DNA of 38,528 bases. Origin: a bacterium. Lineage in GTDB: Bacteria > Vulcanimicrobiota > Vulcanimicrobiia > Vulcanimicrobiales > Vulcanimicrobiaceae. Position 1 is the stretch's first letter. Each line of letters starts with the position of its first letter. Both the position numbers and the translations under genes were made by a program. Below, piece after piece: positions 7,768 through 16,183 of this stretch. The stretch covers positions 1 to 38,528 of the forward strand of contig JAGWSR010000108.1 of NCBI GenBank assembly GCA_028869385.1, written 5' to 3'. The notes beneath the pieces were generated by a model. It was given only the letters and a program-made list of their open reading frames with translations, was not told the DNA's origin and made no database searches.

Positions 7768-8298
7768 GTGAGCGACGTGCTCGTTTTGAATTTCACGTAT
7801 GAAGCGCTGAACATCACGAGTTTCCAGCGCGCCGTCAAGTTGATCTTCGCCGGAAAGGCCGAGATCGTCCACAACCGCGACCGGATTCTCGCTTCGCGCA
7901 CGTACGAGATGCGCATGCCCTCGATCATCAGGATGCTCTACTACATCCGGCGTCCGATGCAGAAGGTGGCGCTGACGAAGAAGAACGTGCTGATTCGCGA
8001 CGATCACACCTGCCAATACTGCGGGCTGCACGGCGAGAAGCTGATGACCGTGGATCACATCGTGCCGAAGAGCCGCGGCGGCCCTTCGACGTGGGAGAAC
8101 TTGGTCTGCGCGTGCATGCGCTGCAACAATCGTAAGAACAACCGTACCCCCGACGAGTGCAACATGAAGCTGCGCAAGAAGCCGCGCCAGCCCAAGTACA
8201 TCCCGTGGATTCAGATCAAGCGCAACACGTTGCCGGACGAGTGGGGCAAGTTCTTGTTTCTCTACAACGTCTCGATCGACGAACGGGTCGAAGGGTAG
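7768..8298 (+). CDS. HNH endonuclease family protein
   Basis: A 176-residue protein with a clear HNH nuclease core at about 83-125: zinc pair in CQYCG, the metal/catalytic VDHIVPKSRGG, then the ENLVCACMRCNNRKNNRTP segment holding the Asn and the second CxxC pair. The N-terminus (VLVLNFTYEALNITSFQRAVKLIFAGKAEIV) is typical of a widespread chromosomal HNH family found in Cyanobacteria and other phyla whose role is not established. It is not linked to a methylase here. The GTG start at 7768 is supported by a strong AGAGGAGA six bases upstream. It is transcribed independently after the pdxST terminator. Confidence 0.85.
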   Translation: MSDVLVLNFTYEALNITSFQRAVKLIFAGKAEIVHNRDRILASRTYEMRMPSIIRMLYYIRRPMQKVALTKKNVLIRDDHTCQYCGLHGEKLMTVDHIVPKSRGGPSTWENLVCACMRCNNRKNNRTPDECNMKLRKKPRQPKYIPWIQIKRNTLPDEWGKFLFLYNVSIDERVEG

Positions 8299-8351
8299 AG
8301 GCTCCGCAACTACCTGCAACCCCCGCCCTTCGCCGCGGCATCTAGCCCTTC

Positions 8352-9353
8352 ATGACGACGATGCGTGCGATCGCTATGCGCGAACCCGGCGGCCCCGACG
8401 TGCTCCACGTCGTCGAGGCGCCGCTTCCCCAATTGCGGAGCGCCCACGATATTCGCGTGCGCCTGCACGCCGCGGCGCTCAATCCGGTCGATTACAAGAT
8501 CCGCTCGAACGGCGGCTACGGTTCCAATCCGGTGCTCGGTTGCGACGGTGCCGGTGTCGTCGAATCGGTCGGCGAGGCCGTGACGCGCTTTGCGCCGGGC
8601 GACGCCGTGTACTTCATGAACGGCGGTTACGGAACGGAGCAGGGAACCTACGCGCAGTTCGTCGTGCTCGACGAGCGGTACGCGGCCCACAAGCCGTCGT
8701 CGCTCGACTTCGTGCAGGCGGCGGCGGTCCCGCTCGTGCTGATCACGGCGTGGGAGGCGCTCTACGAACGCGCGGACCTACGCGAAGGCGATCGCGTCGT
8801 CGTGCAAGCGGGCGCGGGCGGCGTGGGACACATTGCGGTGCAGCTCGCCGCGCTCGCCGGCGCACGGGTCGCGGCGACGGTCAGCGGCCCCGAAAAGGCC
8901 GCGCTGGCCCGTGGACTCGGAGCGGAGCACACCATCGATTACCGGCGCGACGACGTCGCGGCGTCGGTCGCCTCGTGGAGCGCGGGGCGCGGAGCCGACG
9001 TGGTGTTCGACACCGTCGGCGGCGCGACGTTCGACGCGAGCCTCGCGCTACTCGGGTATTACGGTACGCTCGTGACCTGCGTCGCGCGCGCCTGGCCGAG
9101 CGGCGATCCGTCGCAGGCGATGCAGCGCAACCTTCGCGTCGCCTTCACCTGGATGCCCGCACCGCAGGTGTTCGGCCTGCACGAAGAGCGCGTGCGGCAG
9201 ACGACGATTCTTCAACGCGGCGCCGAGCTGTTCGATGCCGGCAAACTGCGCGTCGTCGTGGGCGCGACCTATCCGCTCGAGGAAGCGGCAGCGGCGCACG
9301 AGGCGCTGCAGAGCGGTCGCGTGACCGGCAAGGTCGTGCTGACCGTCGCGTGA
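8352..9353 (+). CDS. NADPH:quinone oxidoreductase-like MDR-family enzyme
   Basis: A 333-residue medium-chain dehydrogenase/reductase. It has a GroES-like N-terminal domain (ALNPVDYKIRSNGG; GCDGAGVVESVG; FAPGDAVYF), then a Rossmann domain with the nucleotide motif VVQAGAGGVGHIAVQLA (about 155-171) and GLGAEHTIDYR. The structural-zinc cysteines of alcohol dehydrogenases are missing, which places it with the quinone oxidoreductase/crotonase-reductase branch. NADPH is the likely donor. The physiological acceptor is unknown. Start is ATG 8352 or ATG 8361; no Shine-Dalgarno is evident at either. It converges with the lipoprotein gene ending at 9364, leaving only 10 bases. Confidence 0.85.
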   Translation: MTTMRAIAMREPGGPDVLHVVEAPLPQLRSAHDIRVRLHAAALNPVDYKIRSNGGYGSNPVLGCDGAGVVESVGEAVTRFAPGDAVYFMNGGYGTEQGTYAQFVVLDERYAAHKPSSLDFVQAAAVPLVLITAWEALYERADLREGDRVVVQAGAGGVGHIAVQLAALAGARVAATVSGPEKAALARGLGAEHTIDYRRDDVAASVASWSAGRGADVVFDTVGGATFDASLALLGYYGTLVTCVARAWPSGDPSQAMQRNLRVAFTWMPAPQVFGLHEERVRQTTILQRGAELFDAGKLRVVVGATYPLEEAAAAHEALQSGRVTGKVVLTVA

Positions 9354-9363
9354 GCGGCTTCGC

Positions 9364-10209
9364 CTAGGGGCAGGCGAGCACGTACGCGTCGAGCGCCGGG
9401 TGTTTGAGCAGCGCGTAGAATCCCGCGCGCTTGGCGGCGGGGCAGTAGGTGTTGGTAAAGGTCGCAGCCGACGTGGCGTCGGTATATTCGACGGTGAAGA
9501 CGGCCTTGCCGGCGGCGCGCATCGGCGCGAGCAGCCCGCACGATCCTTGCGCCCAGCAACTCTCCTCGAGTCCGAAGTCGAAATCGGGAAGAAGCTGCGC
9601 GAGCTGATCGGCGTCGTTCTTCAACGCGACCGAGAGCGCGCGTGCGTGGGCGAGCGACGCGATCCACGCGTTGTAGGCGAGTTGATCGTTCGCCGTGAGC
9701 GGAAAGCCCGTGTCGTTTTGATAGCCGTCGACGTTATCGGGTTCGACCGCGTCGAAGCCCTTGCTCTTGCACAGGTCGAAGCGCGCGGTCATGATCGGCG
9801 CGAGGAGCGAGATCTGACGGATGTCGAGCCAATTCTCGTTGGGGTAGCCCGCGTATTGCTTGCCGATCACCGATGCCGGAAAGGCAGACGCATCGGGGCG
9901 AAAGTTTTCCCACGAGCCGACGTCGATGTAGCACACGACGTGTTTGCCGAGGCCGTGGAGGAGCGCCACGTCGGCGGAACTCGCGCTGAAGGCGTCGAGA
10001 TCGTAGATCGTGGCGCCGGACGACGTGTCGAGCGCGGTCGAGAGAATCCATTGAAACGAGTCGCTCGTCGAGGGCACCCAGGCCGGAGCGCTCGTCGGCG
10101 TCGTCGTCGGTGACGTCGGTACTGCCGCGGGCGGAGAGGCTGCGGTTCCCGACGCACCGCCCCCGCAGGCGACGAGCGCGAACAGCAGCACGAGCGAGCG
10201 GAGCTTCAT
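9364..10209 (-). CDS. GH114/TM1410-like glycosidase lipoprotein
   Basis: A 281-residue lipoprotein. The signal peptide ends in the lipobox LVAC-G (Cys at about 15), followed by a Ser/Thr/Pro-rich linker and then a TIM-barrel of the endo-alpha-1,4-polygalactosaminidase (GH114/TM1410-like) type. Diagnostic segments are FQWILSTALD, HVVCYIDVGSWENFRPD (about 90-106), NENWLDIRQ, AVEPDNVDGYQN and LKNDADQL. It presumably acts on amino-sugar polysaccharide at the cell surface, although family specificity is poorly defined. The ATG at 10209 begins 2 bases after the photolyase stop, so it is the last gene of a three-gene minus-strand run despite no obvious functional link. Confidence 0.8.
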   Translation of the reverse strand: MKLRSLVLLFALVACGGGASGTAASPPAAVPTSPTTTPTSAPAWVPSTSDSFQWILSTALDTSSGATIYDLDAFSASSADVALLHGLGKHVVCYIDVGSWENFRPDASAFPASVIGKQYAGYPNENWLDIRQISLLAPIMTARFDLCKSKGFDAVEPDNVDGYQNDTGFPLTANDQLAYNAWIASLAHARALSVALKNDADQLAQLLPDFDFGLEESCWAQGSCGLLAPMRAAGKAVFTVEYTDATSAATFTNTYCPAAKRAGFYALLKHPALDAYVLACP

Positions 10210-10211
10210 GG

Positions 10212-11744
10212 CTAGAGCGTGCCTCCCTCGGCGAGACGAGTACGCAGATCGCGAGCGCGCCGCGCGATGGCCTCGCGCTTGCGTTCGTCCATCTTTTCCC
10301 ACGAACGCACGATCATATGCATGCGCTGGTTGTCGGCGAAGCGAGCGTGGTTGCGACCGATGAAATCCCAATAGAGCGTGTTGAAGGGGCAGGCGCGTTC
10401 GCCGGTTGCATCCTTGCGATCGTATGCGCACGAGCCGCAGTAGTCGGACATCTTGTCGATATAGTTCGCCGAAGCCGCGTACGGCTTCGTGCCGACGACG
10501 CCGCCGTCGGCGTGCAGCGTCATGCCGATGACGTTCGGCACCATGACCCAGTCGTATCCGTCCACGAACATCGCCCAGAACCAATCGTTGAGCTCTTGCG
10601 GGTTGACGCCGGCGATCAAACCGAAATTCCCGAGGATCATCAGGCGCGGAATATGGTGCGTCCAGCCGCTCGCGTGCACGGCGTCGAGCACGTCGCGCAT
10701 GCAGGACATCGACGTCTCGCGCGTGCGGTAGAAGGCCGGCAGCGGAAGCGTCGCGTCGAGCGCGTTGCGCGTGCGATATTCGGGCATGAAGCGCCAGTAG
10801 ATCTGCCAGATGAATTCGCGCCAGCCGATCAACTGCCGAACGAAGCCTTCGGCCGACTGCAACCGCACGGTGCCGGCACGGTAGGCGGCTTCGGCCATGC
10901 GCGCGAGTTCGAGCGGATGCAGGAGGCCCACGTTGATCGCCGCCGAGAGGCGCGAATGATTGAGCGTGCGTTCGCCCGCGATCATGGCGTCCTCGTGCGG
11001 TCCGAACCCGTCGAGGCGATGTTCGATGAAATCGCGCGCCGCCTCGAGCGCATCGGCGCGCGTGACCGGCAGATCCCACGCTCCGATCTCGCCCGGATGA
11101 TCGCCGAAGTGACGTTCGACCATCGCGATAACGTCGCGCGTGCTCGCATGCACGGGCGGCACGTACGGCGGCGTGAAGTGCATGCCCGCGCGCGGCGGTT
11201 CGCGATTCTCCGCGTCGTAATTCCATGCGCCGCCCTCGGGCTCGCCGTCGGCGCCGAGCAGTAGGCCGGTCTTTCGGCGCATCGCGCGATAGAAGATCTC
11301 CATGGTGAGCCGCTTCTTGCCCGCGAAGAGCGCGTCGAATTCGGCTTTGGTGGAGATGAAGTTCGCGTGCGGCGTGACCTCGAGTTCGAGGCCTCGTTCC
11401 CGCACGAGCGCCGAAAAACGCCGCGCCGGAACGTACTCCGATTGCTGCATCATGCGAACGCGTCGCGGCGCGAAGCGCGCGACGTGATCGTCGAAGGCCT
11501 TCGCGAAGTCGGGCGACTCGCGATGGTAGTCGACCGTCCAGCCGTCGCGTTCGAGTTCGGCGGCGAAGGCGCGCATCGTGGCGTAGATGAGCACCAGCTT
11601 TCGCTTGTGATAGCGGATCAGTTTCGCGCGCGCGACCGATTCGATCATCAGCACGACGGCGTCCGCTCGATCGATGCCTTCGAGCGCGGAGTTGAACGGC
11701 GAGCATTGATCGCCGGTGATCCAGATGCTTGTGCGGCCGGTCAC
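10212..11744 (-). CDS. FeS-BCP photolyase (deoxyribodipyrimidine photolyase-related, PhrB type)
   Basis: A 510-residue cryptochrome/photolyase of the bacterial iron-sulfur (6-4) class, which repairs UV photoproducts using FAD and light. The N-terminal DPRP domain begins SIWITGDQCSP. Four cysteines at 348, 436, 439 and 452 (in SMSCMRD, YCGSCAYD and RACPFNTLYWDF) match the spacing of the 4Fe-4S ligands of Agrobacterium PhrB almost exactly. The FAD region includes GWREFIWQIYW and WTHHIPRLMILGNFGL. I chose GTG 11744 because it forms a GTGA overlap with the upstream monooxygenase stop. The frame is open further upstream only as an overlap. Co-transcription with a FAD monooxygenase and a GH114 gene is notable. 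Confidence 0.92.
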   Translation of the reverse strand: MTGRTSIWITGDQCSPFNSALEGIDRADAVVLMIESVARAKLIRYHKRKLVLIYATMRAFAAELERDGWTVDYHRESPDFAKAFDDHVARFAPRRVRMMQQSEYVPARRFSALVRERGLELEVTPHANFISTKAEFDALFAGKKRLTMEIFYRAMRRKTGLLLGADGEPEGGAWNYDAENREPPRAGMHFTPPYVPPVHASTRDVIAMVERHFGDHPGEIGAWDLPVTRADALEAARDFIEHRLDGFGPHEDAMIAGERTLNHSRLSAAINVGLLHPLELARMAEAAYRAGTVRLQSAEGFVRQLIGWREFIWQIYWRFMPEYRTRNALDATLPLPAFYRTRETSMSCMRDVLDAVHASGWTHHIPRLMILGNFGLIAGVNPQELNDWFWAMFVDGYDWVMVPNVIGMTLHADGGVVGTKPYAASANYIDKMSDYCGSCAYDRKDATGERACPFNTLYWDFIGRNHARFADNQRMHMIVRSWEKMDERKREAIARRARDLRTRLAEGGTL

Positions 11745-13240
11745 CGTACCGCTGCGACCGGCAGTGGGAGCATTCCGCAGAACGCGCGCCGCCAAGCGGC
11801 TTCGATCTTCTCGAACGTGGGCTTCTCGACGACGGCCGCCACGCAGCCGTCGGGGCGCACGACGAGCACGACCGGCAGCTTCACGTGCCAGCGCTTCGGC
11901 GCGACGGGAACGCGCACGTGCGGCAGATCGAGCGGAAAGTCACCCGCGACCACGAGCATGGCCTGGCCGCCGCGCCGGTGATTGATGCGCGTGCCGTCAG
12001 GCAGGCGAAGATCGTCGATGCGCCGTCCGGCGAGCGGATGGCGCGCGTCTACGAGCGGCGACTTGGTGTAGCGACCGCTCAGCATACCGAGCGCGCGACA
12101 GAGCTTGCGCTGCATGCCGCGCCCGCGGACCGCGCGCCACATCGTGCGTGCCGCGAGTTGTTTGGTGCGAGGCGAGAAGCCGAGCGCGACGCGCGTGAGG
12201 CGATCGGTGTAGCGCTCGATGGTATCGGTGACCATCTCGCGGCGCTCCACGTCGTAGCTTTCGAAGAGCGCTGGGTCGCGGTCGCCGTCGCGCAGCGTCA
12301 GCGCGAGCTTCCACGCCAAGTTGGCGGCGTCTTGAATACCCGCGTTCATGCCCTGGCCCCCGGCGGGGCTGTTGAGGTGCGCGGCGTCGCCCGCGAGCGC
12401 CACGCGCCCAACGACGAAGCGTTGCGCGTGACGACGATGGATGTTGAAGATCGAACTCCAGATCGTCGTCGTTGCGACGTCACCGAAGACCATGCGCAAC
12501 CGTTCGCGATGTGCAGCCTCGGAGAGTGCGCGTTCCGGATCTTCGTCTTTGCCGACCGAGGCGATCACGCGCCAGGTGCGCGGCGCGAAGCGAATCGCCG
12601 CGCAGATGCCCGGCTGATCGATGCGCACGCGCGCGAGCGCGTCCTCGCCGAGATCGTCGGCGAGGACTTCGTCGCTCAGCACGATGCGCGAATCGTACGT
12701 CATGCCTTCGAGCGAGAGGCCGAGCGCGTGCCGCACGATGCCGTGCGCGCCGTCGCATCCCACCACGTACGCACCGCGCAGCGTACGCTCGCCGCCGTCC
12801 TGCGCGTATGCGACCTCCACGTAGCGCGCGTCGGGACGCAGCGCCGTCACCTCCGCGCCGAGGCGCATATCGCAGAGCGGATGTGCGGCGACGAGGCGCC
12901 GCAGCACCGTCTCCGTGTCGTTTTGCGGGAGCACGATCACGCCCGGATCGTCCACCACGTCGTCGACGGCGGAGAAGTCCACCGAGAGGAGCGTCGCGTC
13001 GGTGCAGGCGTTGAGCGCGCGGAACGTGGTGACGAAGTTGCCCGCCGCGCGCACGGCGTCGTACACGTTCCAGTCGCGAAGGATCTCCTGGGTGCGCGGC
13101 CAGATGACGACGGCGCGCGATTCGCGCACGGGCTCGAGCGCGCGCTCGAGGAGAATCGAACGAACGTCGTAGCGCGCCAGAGCAAGCGCGAGCGCGAGGC
13201 CGACAGGGCCTCCTCCCACGATGATTACCGGCGCGTCCAC
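11741..13240 (-). CDS. FAD-dependent aromatic-ring monooxygenase (PheA/TfdB/UbiH-like)
   Basis: A 499-residue class A flavoprotein hydroxylase. It has the dinucleotide fold VIIVGGGPVGLALALALARY at the N-terminus, a mid DG motif (YVVGCDGAHGIVRHALG), and the FAD ribityl motif RVALAGDAAHLNSPAGGQGMNAGIQDAANLAWKL. A shorter-than-usual C-terminal thioredoxin-like end (GQAMLVVAGDFPL) follows. It likely hydroxylates an aromatic substrate with NAD(P)H and oxygen; the substrate is not inferable. The GTG at 13240 is preferred because GGAGAGG lies 11 bases upstream and it avoids overlapping bioA. An ATG at 13273 would overlap the bioA start by 15 bases. Confidence 0.85.
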   Translation of the reverse strand: MDAPVIIVGGGPVGLALALALARYDVRSILLERALEPVRESRAVVIWPRTQEILRDWNVYDAVRAAGNFVTTFRALNACTDATLLSVDFSAVDDVVDDPGVIVLPQNDTETVLRRLVAAHPLCDMRLGAEVTALRPDARYVEVAYAQDGGERTLRGAYVVGCDGAHGIVRHALGLSLEGMTYDSRIVLSDEVLADDLGEDALARVRIDQPGICAAIRFAPRTWRVIASVGKDEDPERALSEAAHRERLRMVFGDVATTTIWSSIFNIHRRHAQRFVVGRVALAGDAAHLNSPAGGQGMNAGIQDAANLAWKLALTLRDGDRDPALFESYDVERREMVTDTIERYTDRLTRVALGFSPRTKQLAARTMWRAVRGRGMQRKLCRALGMLSGRYTKSPLVDARHPLAGRRIDDLRLPDGTRINHRRGGQAMLVVAGDFPLDLPHVRVPVAPKRWHVKLPVVLVVRPDGCVAAVVEKPTFEKIEAAWRRAFCGMLPLPVAAVR

Positions 13241-13258
13241 GCGAAGTTCGCCCTCTCC

Positions 13259-14446
13259 ATGACTCACGTCCATTCCCGGCTCTGGCTTCCGTTCACCCAG
13301 ATGCAGTCCTTCGATGCGGCCTCGCGTACTTTCGTGCGCGGGGAGGGCAACGCGCTCGTGGACGCGCGCGGCGCTCGCGTCTACGACGCGGTGAGCTCGA
13401 TCTGGACGATCGTGCACGGGCACGGGCACCCCGCCATCGTGGAGGCGATCGCCGCGCAGGCCGCGCGGCTCGATCATGCGACGACCCTCGGCGCGACGAA
13501 TCCCGTCGCCGAAGAGCTGGCGGAGCGCCTCTGCGAACTCAGCGGCATGCAGTACGCGTTCTTCGCGAGCGACGGTGCGAGCGCGATCGAGGCCTCGCTC
13601 AAGATGGCGCTGCAGTATTGGCAGCACCGCGGCGAGCCGCGGCGCACGCGCTTTCTGCGCTTGGTCGAGAGCTACCATGGCGACACGGCCGGTGCGATGA
13701 GCCTCTCCGACATCGCGGTCTTCAAGTCGCGCTTCGGCGCGGTGCAGTTCGAGAGCATTCCCTTCGCCGATGCAGCAGACGTGCTGCGCGACGACGTCGC
13801 GGCGGTGATCGTGGAGCCGATCGTACAGGCGGCGGCGGGCATGCGCATCGTACCGCGCGAGCGTTACGCGGCGTTGCGAGCCTGCACGCCGCTCGTGATC
13901 GTGGACGAAATCGCGACGGGCTTCGGACGCACGGGAACGATGTTCGCCTTCGAACAGCTCGATCTCCGACCCGACATCGTCTGCGTGGGCAAGGGCATCA
14001 CCGGCGGGGCCCTCGCGCTCTCGGCGACGCTCGCGACCGCCCGCATTTACGATGCCTTCTTGGGTGCGCCAGACGAGCGCAAGCAGTTCTTTCACGGGCA
14101 TTCGTATGCGGGCAATCCGATCGCGTGCGCGGCCGCCCTCGCGTCGTTGCGACTCTTCGAACGCGAAGGAACGCTCGAACGAGCCGCGGGCATCGCGGCG
14201 CGTTCGGCGGAGCGCTTGCGCTCGCTCGCGACGCATCCGCGCGTTCGCGAGACGCGTCAGGCGGGAACGATGATCGGCGTCGAATTGCGCGAGCCGGGCA
14301 GCGGCTGGCCGACGGGCAACGCCCTCTACGAACACGGAATCTTCACGCGGCCGATCGGCGATACGGTGCAGTTCGTTCCGCCGCTTTCGTCGAGCGACGC
14401 CGACGTGGATGCGTTCTTCGACGCGCTCGAGGCGGTGCTCGCGTGA
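13259..14446 (+). CDS. bioA: Adenosylmethionine-8-amino-7-oxononanoate aminotransferase
   Basis: PLP enzyme that converts KAPA to DAPA in biotin synthesis. It is 395 residues, slightly shorter than typical. It starts with the family hallmark LWLPFTQM and carries SSIWTIVHGHGHP, the PLP-phosphate motif SDGASAIEASLKMALQYW, YHGDTAGAMSLSD, VIVDEIATGFGRTG, and the Schiff-base lysine at about 245 in CVGKGITGG, followed by FFHGHSYAGNP. The ATG at 13259 has no Shine-Dalgarno and the divergent gene starts only 18 bases away, so its promoter must lie inside the monooxygenase coding sequence. It opens the bioA-F-D-B run; bioF overlaps its stop. Confidence 0.95.
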   Translation: MTHVHSRLWLPFTQMQSFDAASRTFVRGEGNALVDARGARVYDAVSSIWTIVHGHGHPAIVEAIAAQAARLDHATTLGATNPVAEELAERLCELSGMQYAFFASDGASAIEASLKMALQYWQHRGEPRRTRFLRLVESYHGDTAGAMSLSDIAVFKSRFGAVQFESIPFADAADVLRDDVAAVIVEPIVQAAAGMRIVPRERYAALRACTPLVIVDEIATGFGRTGTMFAFEQLDLRPDIVCVGKGITGGALALSATLATARIYDAFLGAPDERKQFFHGHSYAGNPIACAAALASLRLFEREGTLERAAGIAARSAERLRSLATHPRVRETRQAGTMIGVELREPGSGWPTGNALYEHGIFTRPIGDTVQFVPPLSSSDADVDAFFDALEAVLA

Positions 14447-15543
14447 GCTACCTCGACCGCTTGAACGAATCGCTCGCGGCGATCCGCGCGCGCGGCCGGT
14501 ACCGCAGCCTGCGTTCGCACCAGCTCGAAAACGCAATCGATTTCTCGTCGAACGACTATCTGGCGCTCGCGACCGACGCGCGCGTGGCGCTCGCGCTCAA
14601 GCAGAGACAGCGCGTGGGCTCGGGCGGCGCGCGTCTGCTCGGCGGACGCCATCGCGAGCACTCGATGCTCGAAGAGGAACTCGCATCGTGGCTCGGTCGC
14701 GAACGCGCGCTGCTCTTTTCGTCGGGTTATCATGCGGCGCTCGGTGCGGTGACGGTGCTCGCGAGCGCGGTGCATCGCATCTACTCCGACGAGCTCAACC
14801 ACGCGTCGCTCATCGACGGCATGCGGTTGGCGCGCGCGCCGCGCAGCATCTATCCGCACGCGGCCCTGCCGCCGAAGGACGAACGCGAACATCCCGCGTT
14901 GATCGTGACCGAGTCGATCTTCAGCATGGACGGCGACGCGGTGGATCTACACGCGCTGCTCGCCGACTTGCACGACGACGACGTGCTGCTCGTGGACGAA
15001 GCGCATGCGCTCGGCGTCGTCGGGCCCGAGGGTGCCGGACTCGCGTACGGCCTCGACGACCCGCGCGTGGTCGTGCTCGGAACGCTCTCGAAATCGCTCG
15101 GCGCGCACGGCGGCTTCATCGCCGGTCCGGCCGTCGTCATCGAGGCGCTCGTCAATATGGCGCGCACGTTCATCTTCGACACGGCGTTGCCGCCCGCGAT
15201 CGCCCTCGCGGCGCGCGTGGCGATCAAGATCGCGCGCGTTGAAGAAGATCGTCGCGAGCGGCTGCATGCGAGCGTGCGCCACCTGCGCGCGGGGCTCGAC
15301 GCACTCGGAATCGCAACCATCACCGATCCCTCGCCGGTCGTTCCGGTGGTGCTCGGGAGCGAAGAGCGCGCGGTTCGCGTGGCGGAGGAACTCGCCGCGC
15401 TGCGCCTGATCGCACCCGCGATTCGTCCGCCCACCGTGCCCGTCGGCAGTTCGCGCCTGCGGCTCTCGCTGCGCGCCGATCTTTCGACCGATCACGTCGA
15501 CCTGCTCGTTCGGAGTCTGCAACGATGCCTCGCTACTTCGTAA
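14443..15543 (+). CDS. bioF: 8-amino-7-oxononanoate synthase
   Basis: PLP-dependent alpha-oxoamine synthase that condenses pimeloyl-ACP (or -CoA) with alanine to KAPA. It is 366 residues. Motifs are FSSNDYLALA, GSGGARLLGGRHREHSMLEEELA, SDELNHASLIDG, ESIFSMDGDAVDL, LLVDEAHALGVVG, and the PLP lysine at 217 in GTLSKSLGAHGG. The GTG start at 14443 overlaps the bioA TGA, implying translational coupling, and the 3' end overlaps bioD by 19 bases. No gene for pimeloyl-precursor synthesis (bioC/bioH, bioW, bioI) is visible nearby. Confidence 0.95.
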   Translation: MSYLDRLNESLAAIRARGRYRSLRSHQLENAIDFSSNDYLALATDARVALALKQRQRVGSGGARLLGGRHREHSMLEEELASWLGRERALLFSSGYHAALGAVTVLASAVHRIYSDELNHASLIDGMRLARAPRSIYPHAALPPKDEREHPALIVTESIFSMDGDAVDLHALLADLHDDDVLLVDEAHALGVVGPEGAGLAYGLDDPRVVVLGTLSKSLGAHGGFIAGPAVVIEALVNMARTFIFDTALPPAIALAARVAIKIARVEEDRRERLHASVRHLRAGLDALGIATITDPSPVVPVVLGSEERAVRVAEELAALRLIAPAIRPPTVPVGSSRLRLSLRADLSTDHVDLLVRSLQRCLATS

Positions 15544-16178
15544 CCGGAACCGATACCGACGTCGGCAAGACGCGCGTCACCGCGGCGCTCGCGCTCGCGC
15601 TGCGCGAGGCCGACATGGCGCCGACCGTCGTGAAACTCGTGCAGACCGGCCTCCCGCCCGGCGTGCCCGGCGACGCCGCGAACGCCGCGGCCCTCGCGGG
15701 GACGCGCTCGCTCGAACTCGCGCGCTTCGAGAAGCCCGCCGATCCGTGGTCGGCGGCGCTCTCGCAGGGCGCCGCCGAGGTGCACGCGCGCGAACTCGTG
15801 GATGCGCTCGCGCCGCTCACGGGCGCGGTCGTCGCCGAGGGCGCGGGCGGGCTGATGGTGCCGCTCAACGCACGCGAGCACTTCGGTCACGTCGCCGTGC
15901 TCGGCGGCTTCGATGCGATCTTGGTCGTAGGGCTGCGCTTGGGCTGCCTGAATCATGCGCTGCTCACGATCGCCCAATGCAACCAAGCCGGGGTGCCGCT
16001 CGCCGGAGCGGTGCTCACCGAGCGCTGGGGACCGACCGAGCCCGACTACCGCGCCGACGTGCTGCGCACGTTGCAGGGAAAAGTGCGTGTCTTCGGGATT
16101 TTGCCATTCGACAACGACGAAGCCGCGTCGGTCCGCGAGGGCGCGCGGCTCTTTGACGCCCTGGTACGAGGACAGTAA
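15525..16178 (+). CDS. bioD: Dethiobiotin synthetase
   Basis: ATP-dependent carboxylase that closes the ureido ring of dethiobiotin from DAPA and CO2. The 217 residues fit the family. The P-loop FVTGTDTDVGKT is at 5-16, the conserved KLVQTG segment holds the catalytic Lys at about 37, and EGAGGLMVPL (about 106-115) is the substrate/metal loop. It begins inside the bioF 3' end and is followed five bases later by bioB. Confidence 0.95.
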   Translation: MPRYFVTGTDTDVGKTRVTAALALALREADMAPTVVKLVQTGLPPGVPGDAANAAALAGTRSLELARFEKPADPWSAALSQGAAEVHARELVDALAPLTGAVVAEGAGGLMVPLNAREHFGHVAVLGGFDAILVVGLRLGCLNHALLTIAQCNQAGVPLAGAVLTERWGPTEPDYRADVLRTLQGKVRVFGILPFDNDEAASVREGARLFDALVRGQ

Positions 16179-16183
16179 CTCCC

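Noticed and set aside
10110-11264. 384-codon plus-strand ORF opposite the photolyase
   Set aside because: The minus strand carries a full family match with all four FeS cysteines; the plus frame shows no motif.
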